Source: Sutcliffiella horikoshii (GTDB lineage: Bacteria > Bacillota > Bacilli > Bacillales > Bacillaceae_I). From it: 64,000 nt of DNA. Below the pieces are notes generated by a model. The model was given only the letters and a program-made list of their open reading frames with translations, was not told the origin of the DNA and ran no database searches. Made by a program: the position numbers and the translations under genes. Below are positions 57,282-64,000 of the stretch, piece by piece. The DNA lies in contig NZ_VTEV01000003.1 in NCBI RefSeq assembly GCF_008180725.1, forward strand, positions 125,883-189,882, in the 5' to 3' direction. The stretch's first letter is position 1. Each line of letters opens with the position of its first letter.

Positions 57282-57947
57282 GTGGAGGTGTTAAATAAAA
57301 AGAAGCTAAAAGCAAATATTATTTTATTATTAAGTGCTTATATCCCTCTTTATTTAACCATTATTGTCCAAAACTCCTTCTCTTTATGGGATAAACTAAA
57401 TGCGAAGTATGATATCACTTTTGGCGATTTTCTTGACTTTAGGAAAATAAAAAGTAATATCGGCGAAGTCTTTACATTTCCAGAAGCATGGATTACATCA
57501 ATATTTATCGCATTTATACTTTTGTTATTTGGTTTAATTTTTCTAATGTTAACAAACACATATAGAACCAATAGTAGCCTTAGCTATGAAATAAAGGTAG
57601 TAAATGTTGAAGATAAGAACCACGAATACCTTACGAGTTATATAGCCGTTTATATTCTGCCCTTTATCACATTAAACCTAACTACATATAGCGGATTAGC
57701 TCAATTTATTATATTGTTCTTATTTATTGGTTACATTTATTTGAAGTATGAAATGATTTACATTAACCCTATTTTAAACATATTTTTCCGTTTAAATGCC
57801 TATGACGTTCATTATGAGGTAGAGGACAATGACAAGACGTATAACACGGTCTTATTATCCAAAAAGGACAACGAGGGATTAACAAAAGGGAAGATTAGGG
57901 TAAAAGGTTCGAATGGAATCCTAATTGATCTCGACAAAGTGAAATAA
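57282..57947 (+). CDS. Four-helix membrane protein, KwaA-like partner
   Basis: The 221-aa protein has hydrophobic helices at about residues 10-29, 69-92, 118-135 and 137-156, with a C-terminal cytoplasmic beta-rich tail (YDVHYEVEDNDKTYNTVLLSKKDN). The segment EYLTSYIAVYILPF followed by ...YINPILNIFFRLNAYDV resembles the conserved core of membrane proteins found in Kiwa and similar defence pairs. Four helices and co-transcription with the DUF4868 gene fit KwaA. The listed GTG start lies close to GGGGAGG; a second GTG at 57,288 has better spacing. Confidence 0.65.
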   Translation: MEVLNKKKLKANIILLLSAYIPLYLTIIVQNSFSLWDKLNAKYDITFGDFLDFRKIKSNIGEVFTFPEAWITSIFIAFILLLFGLIFLMLTNTYRTNSSLSYEIKVVNVEDKNHEYLTSYIAVYILPFITLNLTTYSGLAQFIILFLFIGYIYLKYEMIYINPILNIFFRLNAYDVHYEVEDNDKTYNTVLLSKKDNEGLTKGKIRVKGSNGILIDLDKVK

Positions 57948-57978
57948 AAAACGTCCCCTTATATAGGTAGGGGAACGT
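57948..57978. terminator. Bidirectional terminator between Kiwa-like pair and recombinase
   Basis: The stem ACGTCCCC/GGGGAACGT (one bulge) has a ten-base loop, with A6 on the left (T6 on the minus strand) so that it ends the recombinase transcript. Confidence 0.85.
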
Positions 57979-59499
57979 CTATAATCGAATAAACTCTACT
58001 TTTCCATTTGAATATATCCTAATTTCTCGGAAAACTTTGCGAAGATAATCTTGTTTACGTTCAATCGTTAATAATTGAGGATTATCTTCACGAAGGTATT
58101 GTTCAATCGTTTCGTTTAGAATTTCCTCATTAAATTCTTCGTGTTGACGGTTTTGAAGCATTTCAATAACTTCTTCCTTTAATTTCGTCAAATGTTCCTC
58201 TTTACTCTTTAGTTCCTTCATTTGGTTACGAATGTCTTCTTCGTCAACAATATCGGCATTATTAACCATGAAGTTGATAAGGCGTTGTCGTGCCATTTTA
58301 ATTCGTTCTAATTCAGCTTCAATTCTTTCCAATTCGCCTTGTTCAAACGATTGAGTTTCTTCTTCCTCAACGGTTACCGCCGCTTCTGCAACTACTTGAC
58401 CTTTTGTTGTCATTAGATTCACGAAAGTATTCCATACAAATTCGTCAAGTTCTTCACATTTTATGCGATTACCACAACCAGGATTTTTTGCACCAGCCGT
58501 ATTCTTGATATCGGTATATTCTAAGACGTATTTGCCCCAATTCTTTGTACGTCGTCCCGTTAAGGTATTACCACAATCGCCACAACGTAAAAGACCGCTT
58601 AACAAATACTTATTCTTGGAATGACCCGCCCAACGTCTTCGAGATTCTTTTAATAGTTTTTGAGCATATTCGAATGTTTCCTTTTCAACAATAGGCGGAA
58701 CTTCAACGGGAATCCATTCTTCTTTAGGTCTTTTTGTCATTGGAATTCTTTCGTCCTTACCCTTATATTTATTTCCAAGCATTCCCTCGGTGTTCCATTT
58801 ATTATGATAGTAAACGCCTGAATACGTTTCATTCATTAGAATTTGGCGAACTACTTGCCTATGCCATACGCCTTTACCTTTCTTTGTCGGAATACCCTTA
58901 TCCATAAGATAGTGTGCTATTCCGTTAATACCTTTAACACGACCCATAGGGTTGGTGAATAATTCGAAAATTAGACGTACCACTTTCGCTTCGGGTTCAT
59001 AGATTTCTAATTCACCTTTATCTTTATTAAACTTGTAGCCGTAAACTTTGGCGTCCTTTACGACCTTTCCTTGTTTTGCCTTTTCACGTCGTCCCCGTGT
59101 CATTCGTTCATTGATTTTTGCTTTTTCGAATTCCGCAATAGCCCCTCGCATTTGATAGAACAACATGCCTTCGGGAGATTTTTGATATTCTGAATTAACG
59201 AAAATGAGTTCTGCACGTTTTTCAATTTCATCTGATAATATAAGTTGATTTTTTAACTTACGGGAAAGACGATCGGGGTCATAACAAATGACCTTGTTAA
59301 TTAAACCTTCCCGAACGTCATTTCGAAGTTTAGTTAAGGCTGGACGTTCGAGGAATTCCCCCGAATATCCATCATCAACGTATTCCATAATTTCATCATT
59401 CTTGCCAGCTTTGTCACGACATTGGCGAATTTGGTCTTTAAGGGAATAGCCACTTTTAGCTTGTTCTTCGGTCGATACCCTTGCGTAGAGTGCTATCAT
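57979..59499 (-). CDS. spoIVCA: Large serine recombinase, SpoIVCA-like
   Basis: This is the site-specific recombinase expected to excise the element and rebuild sigK. The 506-aa protein has the resolvase catalytic domain ([10 protein letters not shown] with Ser9; YDPDRLSRKLKNQL). A Recombinase domain (about 165-270) follows, then a zinc-ribbon (CGDCGNTLTGRR...CGNRIKC, about 309-350), a coiled coil (about 390-440) and a C-terminal tail. This is the layout of SpoIVCA and phage integrases. The ATG has AAAGGAG eight bases upstream. It points the same way as the sigK 5' half, with a 62-aa frame between, so it could be read from the sigK promoter. Confidence 0.94.
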   Translation of the reverse strand: MIALYARVSTEEQAKSGYSLKDQIRQCRDKAGKNDEIMEYVDDGYSGEFLERPALTKLRNDVREGLINKVICYDPDRLSRKLKNQLILSDEIEKRAELIFVNSEYQKSPEGMLFYQMRGAIAEFEKAKINERMTRGRREKAKQGKVVKDAKVYGYKFNKDKGELEIYEPEAKVVRLIFELFTNPMGRVKGINGIAHYLMDKGIPTKKGKGVWHRQVVRQILMNETYSGVYYHNKWNTEGMLGNKYKGKDERIPMTKRPKEEWIPVEVPPIVEKETFEYAQKLLKESRRRWAGHSKNKYLLSGLLRCGDCGNTLTGRRTKNWGKYVLEYTDIKNTAGAKNPGCGNRIKCEELDEFVWNTFVNLMTTKGQVVAEAAVTVEEEETQSFEQGELERIEAELERIKMARQRLINFMVNNADIVDEEDIRNQMKELKSKEEHLTKLKEEVIEMLQNRQHEEFNEEILNETIEQYLREDNPQLLTIERKQDYLRKVFREIRIYSNGKVEFIRL

Positions 59500-59644
59500 T
59501 TAAGAATTTCTCCTTTCTGATTAAATCTTTTATAGATTGATAGCAGTCAACTAAGGTTTTGTCTGTTGCATTATCATCAATTATGACGGAGTGTAATTTA
59601 CTACCAGAAATGAATCCCTTTTTTCGGTTATCTCCATTCTTCAT
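59456..59644 (-). CDS. Unknown 62-aa protein between sigK 5' half and recombinase
   Basis: I do not recognise it. It reads [20 protein letters not shown] and continues to a Lys/Arg-rich end. The ATG at 59,644 has GGGGGGAC nine bases upstream. It overlaps the truncated sigK frame and, by 44 bp, the recombinase gene. The size, basic charge and position resemble known recombination directionality factors of serine integrases (for example SprB of phage SPbeta), which are also tiny. That role is a hypothesis. Confidence 0.6.
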   Translation of the reverse strand: MKNGDNRKKGFISGSKLHSVIIDDNATDKTLVDCYQSIKDLIRKEKFLNDSTLRKGIDRRTS

Positions 59645-60122
59645 AAACAACGTCCCCCCATACTCTTTTCTTGTTGGTTACATCTAAAAATGTGGTTAGA
59701 GTAGGTTGATTTGTGACATTGTTTATTAGATTTTTTTCGTGATTGCAACTTGAAATTGTAACGCAACCTTTTGACTTTACAATTTCATTTTCAATACACC
59801 TGGCAGCATAGGTTGCTAGCTTCGTCCCCTTTCCAGAGTGGAAACTTTCAATTGCTTTAATCAATCCGATTGTCCCGATGGAAATTAAATCCTCTGAATC
59901 TTCCCCCGTATTTTCAAACTTTTTGACAATATGCGCCACAAGCCTCAGGTTATGCTCAATAAGTAGATTCCTTGCCTCTTCATTCCCTTCTGCCATCAAC
60001 TTTAGGTATTTCGCCTCATCACCTGATGACAATGGTTGTGGAAATGCATTGTTCTTGACGTAAGAAACTAGAAAAACTAGTTCTTTGATTAAGTATCCTA
60101 CTGATGCTAATATGCTTGACAC
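59628..60122 (-). CDS. spoIVCB: RNA polymerase sigma-K, N-terminal half (split gene)
   Basis: This is the 5' half of sigK (SpoIVCB). True sigma-K residues are 1-114, [20 protein letters not shown] to [10 protein letters not shown], containing the hydrophobic pro-sequence (about 1-20) and sigma region 2 ([27 protein letters not shown]). After the junction at 59,782-59,786 the frame runs 50 codons into the element and stops at 59,628; that tail is unrelated. GTG start with GGAGGTG six bases upstream. A loose sigma-E-like promoter (GCACATG, 14 bp, CATAAGAAT) can be seen about 60-90 bp upstream. Confidence 0.96.
   Translation of the reverse strand: MSSILASVGYLIKELVFLVSYVKNNAFPQPLSSGDEAKYLKLMAEGNEEARNLLIEHNLRLVAHIVKKFENTGEDSEDLISIGTIGLIKAIESFHSGKGTKLATYAARCIENEIVKSKGCVTISSCNHEKNLINNVTNQPTLTTFLDVTNKKRVWGDVVYEEWR
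59782..59786 (-). other. Element junction (att core) in sigK 5' half
   Basis: The minus strand reads TGT ATT GAA AAT GAA ATT GTA AAG. The GAAAT at 59,786-59,782 is the register-matching partner of 45,731-45,727. Distance between the two cores is 14,055 bp, the predicted circle length. Confidence 0.85.
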
Positions 60123-60322
60123 ACTTTCACCTCCATAAGAAATGCTTAGGCAAGAGCCCAGTAATAATTCTTATGTAGGAAAAGGCCATCATGTGCAAGT
60201 ACACTTCAAAATAAATCCAAATTTAAATGGCATATTATCAAGTCGTTAAAATGTTATATTTATGTTACAATTCTGACGATTAATGGTACAATTTGATAAA
60301 GAGGAACAAATGTTCAAGAAAC

Positions 60323-60354
60323 AAAAAATCTCCCTATTAAATAGGAAGATTTTA
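60323..60354 (-). terminator. Terminator of the 78-aa gene
   Basis: On the minus strand AAATCTTCCTATT-TA-ATAGGGAGATTTTTT overlaps the stop at 60,352. It separates this gene from the sigK promoter region (60,123-60,320), where no other gene is seen. Confidence 0.8.
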
Positions 60355-60588
60355 ATACTTAATATAAGGATACTTTTTCAACTTGGAAGGTATGGTACCT
60401 TTACCGACTTTCACCACACTGTACTCTTGGAACAATGTTTCAAACCACTTAGAAACTTCTGCATATGTTTTATTTTTGTAATCTACAAGCTGGGCAACAC
60501 GGTAATGCCTACGCGCCTTTTGCTCACGATCAACAACGATAAACCAAAAGCATGTAAGCTCAAAAGTGTTTGTGCTAGTAGCCGACAT
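60352..60588 (-). CDS. Unknown 78-aa protein downstream of the peptide gene
   Basis: I do not recognise it. It has no signal peptide or membrane helix; the core is FWFIVVDREQKARRHYRVAQL and a basic C-terminus (VKVGKGTIPSKLKKYPYIKY). A strong AAAGGAAGG lies upstream of the ATG, so it is probably real. It follows the PapR-like peptide gene by 30 bp and may be co-transcribed with it, hence a possible target of the divergent regulator. Confidence 0.75.
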   Translation of the reverse strand: MSATSTNTFELTCFWFIVVDREQKARRHYRVAQLVDYKNKTYAEVSKWFETLFQEYSVVKVGKGTIPSKLKKYPYIKY

Positions 60589-60618
60589 GGTATCAACCTT
60601 CCTTTGTTAATTTATTTA

Positions 60619-60741
60619 TTAATATAAAGGCGGTAACTCATTCGTTTTGTAATCATCAGAAGAAACTGCATTAGAAGTAACTGCACTTGCACCAAACAAA
60701 GTCAAGGAAACTACTAGAAACGTTAAGATAAACTTCTTCAT
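60619..60741 (-). CDS. PapR-like secreted signal pro-peptide
   Basis: This 40-aa pro-peptide has a signal-sequence-like N-terminus (MKKFILTFLVVSLTLFGASA), a short linker and a C-terminus KTNELPPLY. It resembles the PapR class of quorum-sensing pro-peptides, whose C-terminal five to seven residues (ending Leu-Pro-x-x-Tyr/Phe) re-enter the cell and bind PlcR. AAAGAGG lies eight bases before the ATG. The gene is divergent from an HTH-TPR regulator at 60,940, the usual proximity for such pairs. The active peptide is predicted to be within NELPPLY. Confidence 0.78.
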   Translation of the reverse strand: MKKFILTFLVVSLTLFGASAVTSNAVSSDDYKTNELPPLY

Positions 60742-60939
60742 TATCATTACCTCTTTCTAATTTTTATTTGGATTACTAATAAGCTATCTTTATAAGTATT
60801 TTACACTATAATGAAAATTCATATTTTCCTCAATATTGAATGTTATGCCCATATAATCTATGATTTTCTTCTGTTTCCTACGGTTTTCGCTTCAAATTAT
60901 AACTCTAGGAATATTTTATTAGATAGGATGTGATATATT

Positions 60940-61827
60940 GTGGATTTTTCTTTAATTGGAAAAGAGATAAAAGTCCTGCGGTCTGCACTAAACTTATCAC
61001 AAGCTGAGTTGAGTGAGGGGATTTGTACGCAATCACAGATCAGTAAAATTGAGAAAGGAGAAGTATTTCCACTTGCTAATACCTTATATTATATAGCAGA
61101 AAGACTTGGTGTGGATATAAATTATTTTTATGATTTAGCAACTAACCCCCAACTATCATATGTAAAAGAGGTTTTTGCACAAGTTAAGGAACTATTAAAC
61201 CAAAGTGAATTTGAAGAAGTTTACAATATTGTAGAAAACGAAAGAAAAAACCCTTTATTCGTTAATAATAGAAAAAACAAACAGTTCCTCTTGTCTACTG
61301 AAGGAGTTTGTGTTTATCATTTAAAAAAGAATAAACGCGAGGCTTTAAGACTATTACAAAGTGCTCTGGACTTAACTAAAATGACTTCTAAGTTGTTAGG
61401 AGAGAGAGAAATAGAAATTCTTAATAGTATGGCTATTGTTCATTTTGAAACCAAAAATTGCGAAGAGGCATTAAGAATTTTTAATTATGCCATTAATTGT
61501 TACATGAAAATACCTTATCATCATGACCCAACTATTAAAACGAAAATATTATATAATAAAGCAAAAACCCTAACAAGATTAAACAAACTTGAAGAATCTA
61601 ATGACACATGTAAACTTGCGGTAAAATGGTGTGTAAAACAGAATAGTCTCTATGGTTTGGGTAACTTATATTATCATATAGGTTATAATTATAGTTTATT
61701 AGACCATCATGACATAGCAATCGAATACTACAACAAGTCCATTCAAATATTCATGATTCAAGAGAATAAAATTTTCGTCAAGCACATTAAAGAAAAAATA
61801 GATGAATTATCTGTCTTGATTGATTAA
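60940..61827 (+). CDS. PlcR-like HTH-TPR quorum-sensing regulator
   Basis: This 295-aa RRNPP-type regulator has an N-terminal XRE helix-turn-helix (about residues 7-60, KVLRSALNLSQAELSEGICTQSQISKIEKGE) and about five tetratricopeptide repeats (about 75-290). Those include EVYNIVENERK and LYNKAKTLTRLNKLEESNDTCKLAV. Length and layout match PlcR. It starts TTG or GTG near GTGATATATTG. The 198-bp gap to the peptide gene contains an ATGAA-AA-TTCAT inverted repeat (60,811-60,822) that may be the operator, though it does not match the PlcR box exactly. Confidence 0.85.
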   Translation: MDFSLIGKEIKVLRSALNLSQAELSEGICTQSQISKIEKGEVFPLANTLYYIAERLGVDINYFYDLATNPQLSYVKEVFAQVKELLNQSEFEEVYNIVENERKNPLFVNNRKNKQFLLSTEGVCVYHLKKNKREALRLLQSALDLTKMTSKLLGEREIEILNSMAIVHFETKNCEEALRIFNYAINCYMKIPYHHDPTIKTKILYNKAKTLTRLNKLEESNDTCKLAVKWCVKQNSLYGLGNLYYHIGYNYSLLDHHDIAIEYYNKSIQIFMIQENKIFVKHIKEKIDELSVLID

Positions 61828-61858
61828 AAAAACTAGGCCATGCAGCCTAGTTTTTTCA
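61826..61858. terminator. Bidirectional terminator
   Basis: The stem AAAAAACTAGGC/GCCTAGTTTTTT has a six-base loop between the convergent regulator and opuFB genes. Confidence 0.9.
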
Positions 61859-61861
61859 TAT

Positions 61862-63385
61862 TTATTCCCCAATCAAGCCTTTCTTCTCTAAAAATTCCTT
61901 GGCCACTTCAAAAGTGGTCTTTCCTTCAACGGTTACCTGGTAGTTCATGTCACGCATTTCGTCATCATTTATTTGGTTTTCCAATTGATTTAGTATTTCT
62001 TCTAGTTCTGGATGCTCATCAAGGGTATCTTTTCTGAGTAGTGCCGCTCCTTGATAAGGGGGGAAAAGGTTTTTATCGTCTTCAAGAACTCGCAGATTGA
62101 ATTGCTTAATTTCGGCATCTGTGGAGTAGGCATCCACTAAGTTTACATCGCCATTTTCCACTGCCTGATAGCGCAGTTTTGCTTGCATGGTGGTCAGGTT
62201 CGGGAAGGTGATGCCATACACTTCTTGAATTCCTCGATACCCGTCTTCACGGTCAGAGAATTCCAATGTGAACCCTGCTTTAATTTCATTTTTGGCACCG
62301 TTTAGATCAGATATTGTATTAATATTATTTTGTTCTGCAAAGTCCTCCGGGATAGCTAGCGCATAAGTGTTATTAAAGCCCATTGGTTGTAGATACACTA
62401 GCTCATCTTGTTCCAGCAAGCCTTTTTTGGCCTGCTCAAACACTTCCTCATCATCAATGCTGACAGGTTCCTGTTCCAATAAGGTGACAATGGCTGTACC
62501 CGAATACTCAGGGTAGATGTCAATGTCTTTATTTTTCAACGCCCGGTACACAAAACTTGTGTTTCCAAGTGAAGGGCGCAATTCAACACGGAGATCTGTT
62601 TCTTCTTCAATCAACAATTTGTACATGTTAATAATGATATCGGGTTCTGCCCCAATCTTTCCACTGATAACAAGATCCGCTTCAGTCGCTTTCATCACTG
62701 CAAAAGGAGAAAGGAAAAGAAGAACGACAGCAATTCCTATGATGAGTGCTTTCTTACCCGATCCTTTTCTTGCAGCCGTTTCAATCATACGTAGAATGAT
62801 ATCGAACAATATCGCAAGGAGTGCTGCAGGTATTGCTCCTAGTAAAATTAACGCATTATCGTTCCGGTCAATTCCAAGAAGAATGAGACTTCCTAATCCT
62901 CCTGCTCCAATTAATGCGACAATGGTCGCAGTACCGATAATCAATACCATTGCTGTCCGTATACCTGCCATAATAACAGGCAAGGCTAGCGGTAACTCCA
63001 CTCGAAATAACCTTTTCATAGAAGTCATTCCCATCGCTTTTGCCGCTTCACGCAAGGAAGGATCTACTTCTTTTATTCCTGTATAGGTATTTCTTAAAAT
63101 CGGGAGCAATGCATAGAGAAATAATGCAATGACTGCTGGAACAAATCCAATCCCAACAAGAGGAATTAATAGCCCTAACAAAGCAAGAGAAGGGATCGTC
63201 TGCATGACCGCTGTTATACCAATTATAGGCTCTGCAATACGCTCTTTTCTCGTTAATAACACACCTAGTGGTACAGATATGAACACTGCTATTGCCAGTG
63301 CAATTACCGATATTTGAATATGTTCTAATAGCGCGGTCCAAAGCTGATCGCCACGGGCTGCATATAGTTCTTTAAGAAATGTCAT
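61862..63385 (-). CDS. opuFB: Osmoprotectant ABC transporter permease/binding-protein fusion
   Basis: This is the fused permease and substrate-binding subunit of a glycine betaine/choline-type uptake system (OpuF type). The 507-aa protein has a permease domain with five to six helices (about 20-215) and the EAA loop (REAAKAMGMTSMKRLFRVELPLALP). One more helix follows at about 219-239, then an OpuAC-type binding domain (about 240-507, DIDIYPEYSGTA). It starts one base inside the ATPase stop (TAATG). Substrate range cannot be told from the sequence alone. Confidence 0.9.
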   Translation of the reverse strand: MTFLKELYAARGDQLWTALLEHIQISVIALAIAVFISVPLGVLLTRKERIAEPIIGITAVMQTIPSLALLGLLIPLVGIGFVPAVIALFLYALLPILRNTYTGIKEVDPSLREAAKAMGMTSMKRLFRVELPLALPVIMAGIRTAMVLIIGTATIVALIGAGGLGSLILLGIDRNDNALILLGAIPAALLAILFDIILRMIETAARKGSGKKALIIGIAVVLLFLSPFAVMKATEADLVISGKIGAEPDIIINMYKLLIEEETDLRVELRPSLGNTSFVYRALKNKDIDIYPEYSGTAIVTLLEQEPVSIDDEEVFEQAKKGLLEQDELVYLQPMGFNNTYALAIPEDFAEQNNINTISDLNGAKNEIKAGFTLEFSDREDGYRGIQEVYGITFPNLTTMQAKLRYQAVENGDVNLVDAYSTDAEIKQFNLRVLEDDKNLFPPYQGAALLRKDTLDEHPELEEILNQLENQINDDEMRDMNYQVTVEGKTTFEVAKEFLEKKGLIGE

Positions 63386-64000
63386 TACACTAGCCCCCCT
63401 TCTTCGCTGTGCTCATGAAGAAAGTGAAGTACATCTTTCCTAAATAGGACGCCTAAAGGTCGGTTTGCTTGCATAATTGTTACAGCCTCTTCTTCTGCAA
63501 AAAATGCAAGGAGTTCTCCAAGTGTTAGCTTACTATCAACTTCTCGGAAAGGCGTTTCTGAAGAACCTATTTTCAAGTCTTCTACTAATTCCTCCAGCGT
63601 TTTCCGAAGAACACTGCGTCTATTCCCGATAAAAGATTTCACAAAATCGTTTTTCGGGTTATTGATGAACTCTTCCGGAGTTCCTACCTGTACTGCCTCT
63701 CCATCTTTCATAAGGCAGATCCGGTCTCCAAGTGTTAGAGCTTCGTTCATATCGTGTGTGACAAACACAATGGTTTTTTGGATTTTCTTTTTCAAGCTAA
63801 GAAAATCTTGTTGTAACTGTTCTCTGCTGAGGGGATCAAGCGCACTAAATGGCTCGTCCATTAAGATGATAGGCGGATTTGCCGCCAAAGCTCTGGCCAC
63901 TCCTACTCGTTGTTGTTGACCTCCTGATAATTCAGACGGCTTTCGTTTTTTATAGGTTGAAGGCTCCAGTCCTACAAGCTCGAGTAACTCATCCACTCTT
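63385..64000 (-). CDS. opuFA: Osmoprotectant ABC transporter ATPase, 5' end outside window
   Basis: This is the C-terminal part of the ATPase for the same transporter. Visible are the signature LSGGQQQRVGVARAL, the Walker B IILMDEPFSALD, the switch histidine VTHDMNEA and a C-terminal regulatory (CBS-like) region with GVLFRKDVLHFL. The Walker A part lies beyond 64,000. About 204 residues are visible of a usual 320-380. It overlaps opuFB by one base. Confidence 0.92.
   Translation of the reverse strand, partial: RVDELLELVGLEPSTYKKRKPSELSGGQQQRVGVARALAANPPIILMDEPFSALDPLSREQLQQDFLSLKKKIQKTIVFVTHDMNEALTLGDRICLMKDGEAVQVGTPEEFINNPKNDFVKSFIGNRRSVLRKTLEELVEDLKIGSSETPFREVDSKLTLGELLAFFAEEEAVTIMQANRPLGVLFRKDVLHFLHEHSEEGGLV

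Larger units (their letters stand above)
45727..59786. mobile_element. Skin-like sigK-intervening element, about 14.06 kb
   Basis: This element splits sigK between the codons for ENE-I and LMHLRAL. It carries a large serine recombinase next to the sigK 5' half and a small serine recombinase. It also has a replication initiator with internal iterons, a TerS-like protein, several XRE regulators and small unknown proteins. Its cargo is a type II restriction-modification system and a Kiwa-like pair. It lacks terminase large subunit, portal, capsid and tail genes, so it is not a complete prophage. The span is much shorter than the 48-kb B. subtilis skin and near the size of the C. difficile one. 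After excision in the mother cell the circle would contain all these genes. Confidence 0.95.

Noticed and set aside
45938-59786. Intact prophage in sigK
   Set aside because: No large terminase, portal, capsid, tail, holin or endolysin gene is present in the 14 kb; only a TerS-like and a BRO-N-like protein suggest phage ancestry.
60801-60830. PlcR box between the peptide gene and the regulator
   Set aside because: ATGAA-AA-TTCAT is an inverted repeat, but the distance between the ATG and CAT parts is shorter than in the published PlcR box (TATGNAN4TNCATA), so I do not call it a PlcR box.

Overview
The window looks like low-GC Gram-positive chromosome from a spore-forming Bacillaceae (Bacillus or a close relative such as Sutcliffiella; the genus is a guess). 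The evidence is gene order matching the B. subtilis yqe/yqf region, sporulation genes (spoIIP, gpr, yqfC/yqfD, sda, split sigK), competence genes (comEA/EB/EC/ER), strong Shine-Dalgarno sites, a CIRCE element and a sigma-W-type promoter.

Positions 1-45,350 are conserved core, almost all on the minus strand. In order: era-cdd-dgkA-ybeY-pgpH-phoH-yqfD-yqfC; yqfB-position gene-floA-yqeZ behind a near-perfect sigma-W promoter; yqeY-rpsU; a flavin-reductase-like gene and a Na/Pi-cotransporter-like gene; deoC; mtaB-rsmE-prmA; dnaJ-dnaK-grpE-hrcA; hemW, lepA, yqxA-spoIIP-gpr; rpsT (plus strand); holA; yqzM; comEC-EB-EA with divergent comER; the yqeG-yqeH-aroE-yhbY-nadD-yqeK-rsfS-yqeM operon; sda behind a DnaA-box cluster; psd; pepF. 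Intergenic regions hold several kinds of repeat: dispersed GC-rich elements, a 52-bp tandem array, and a 21-bp-phased TGNCCGAA array.

The main discovery is at about 45.73-59.78 kb. The sporulation sigma factor gene sigK is split: its C-terminal half lies at 45,354-45,725 and its N-terminal half at 59,782-60,122. Between them is a 14.06-kb skin-like intervening element bounded by the shared 5-mer GAAAT. Recombination there restores the reading frame exactly ([11 protein letters not shown]), giving a 237-residue SigK. The element carries a SpoIVCA-like large serine recombinase directly behind the sigK 5' half, a small resolvase, and a winged-helix replication initiator whose gene contains iteron-like repeats. 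It also has a TerS-like HTH protein, a run of small coiled-coil and HTH proteins, and two apparent anti-phage modules. One is a type II restriction-modification system with a controller gene and twin C-boxes. The other is a two-gene DUF4868/membrane-protein pair resembling Kiwa. The element therefore looks like a plasmid- or phage-satellite-like mobile element that has become a developmentally removable defence island.

Positions 60,350-64,000 follow the sigK promoter. They hold a small unknown gene, a 40-aa secreted pro-peptide ending in LPPLY, and a divergent HTH-TPR regulator. Together the peptide and regulator look like a PlcR-PapR-type quorum-sensing pair. The window ends in an OpuF-type osmoprotectant ABC transporter (permease/binding-protein fusion plus an ATPase running off the edge).
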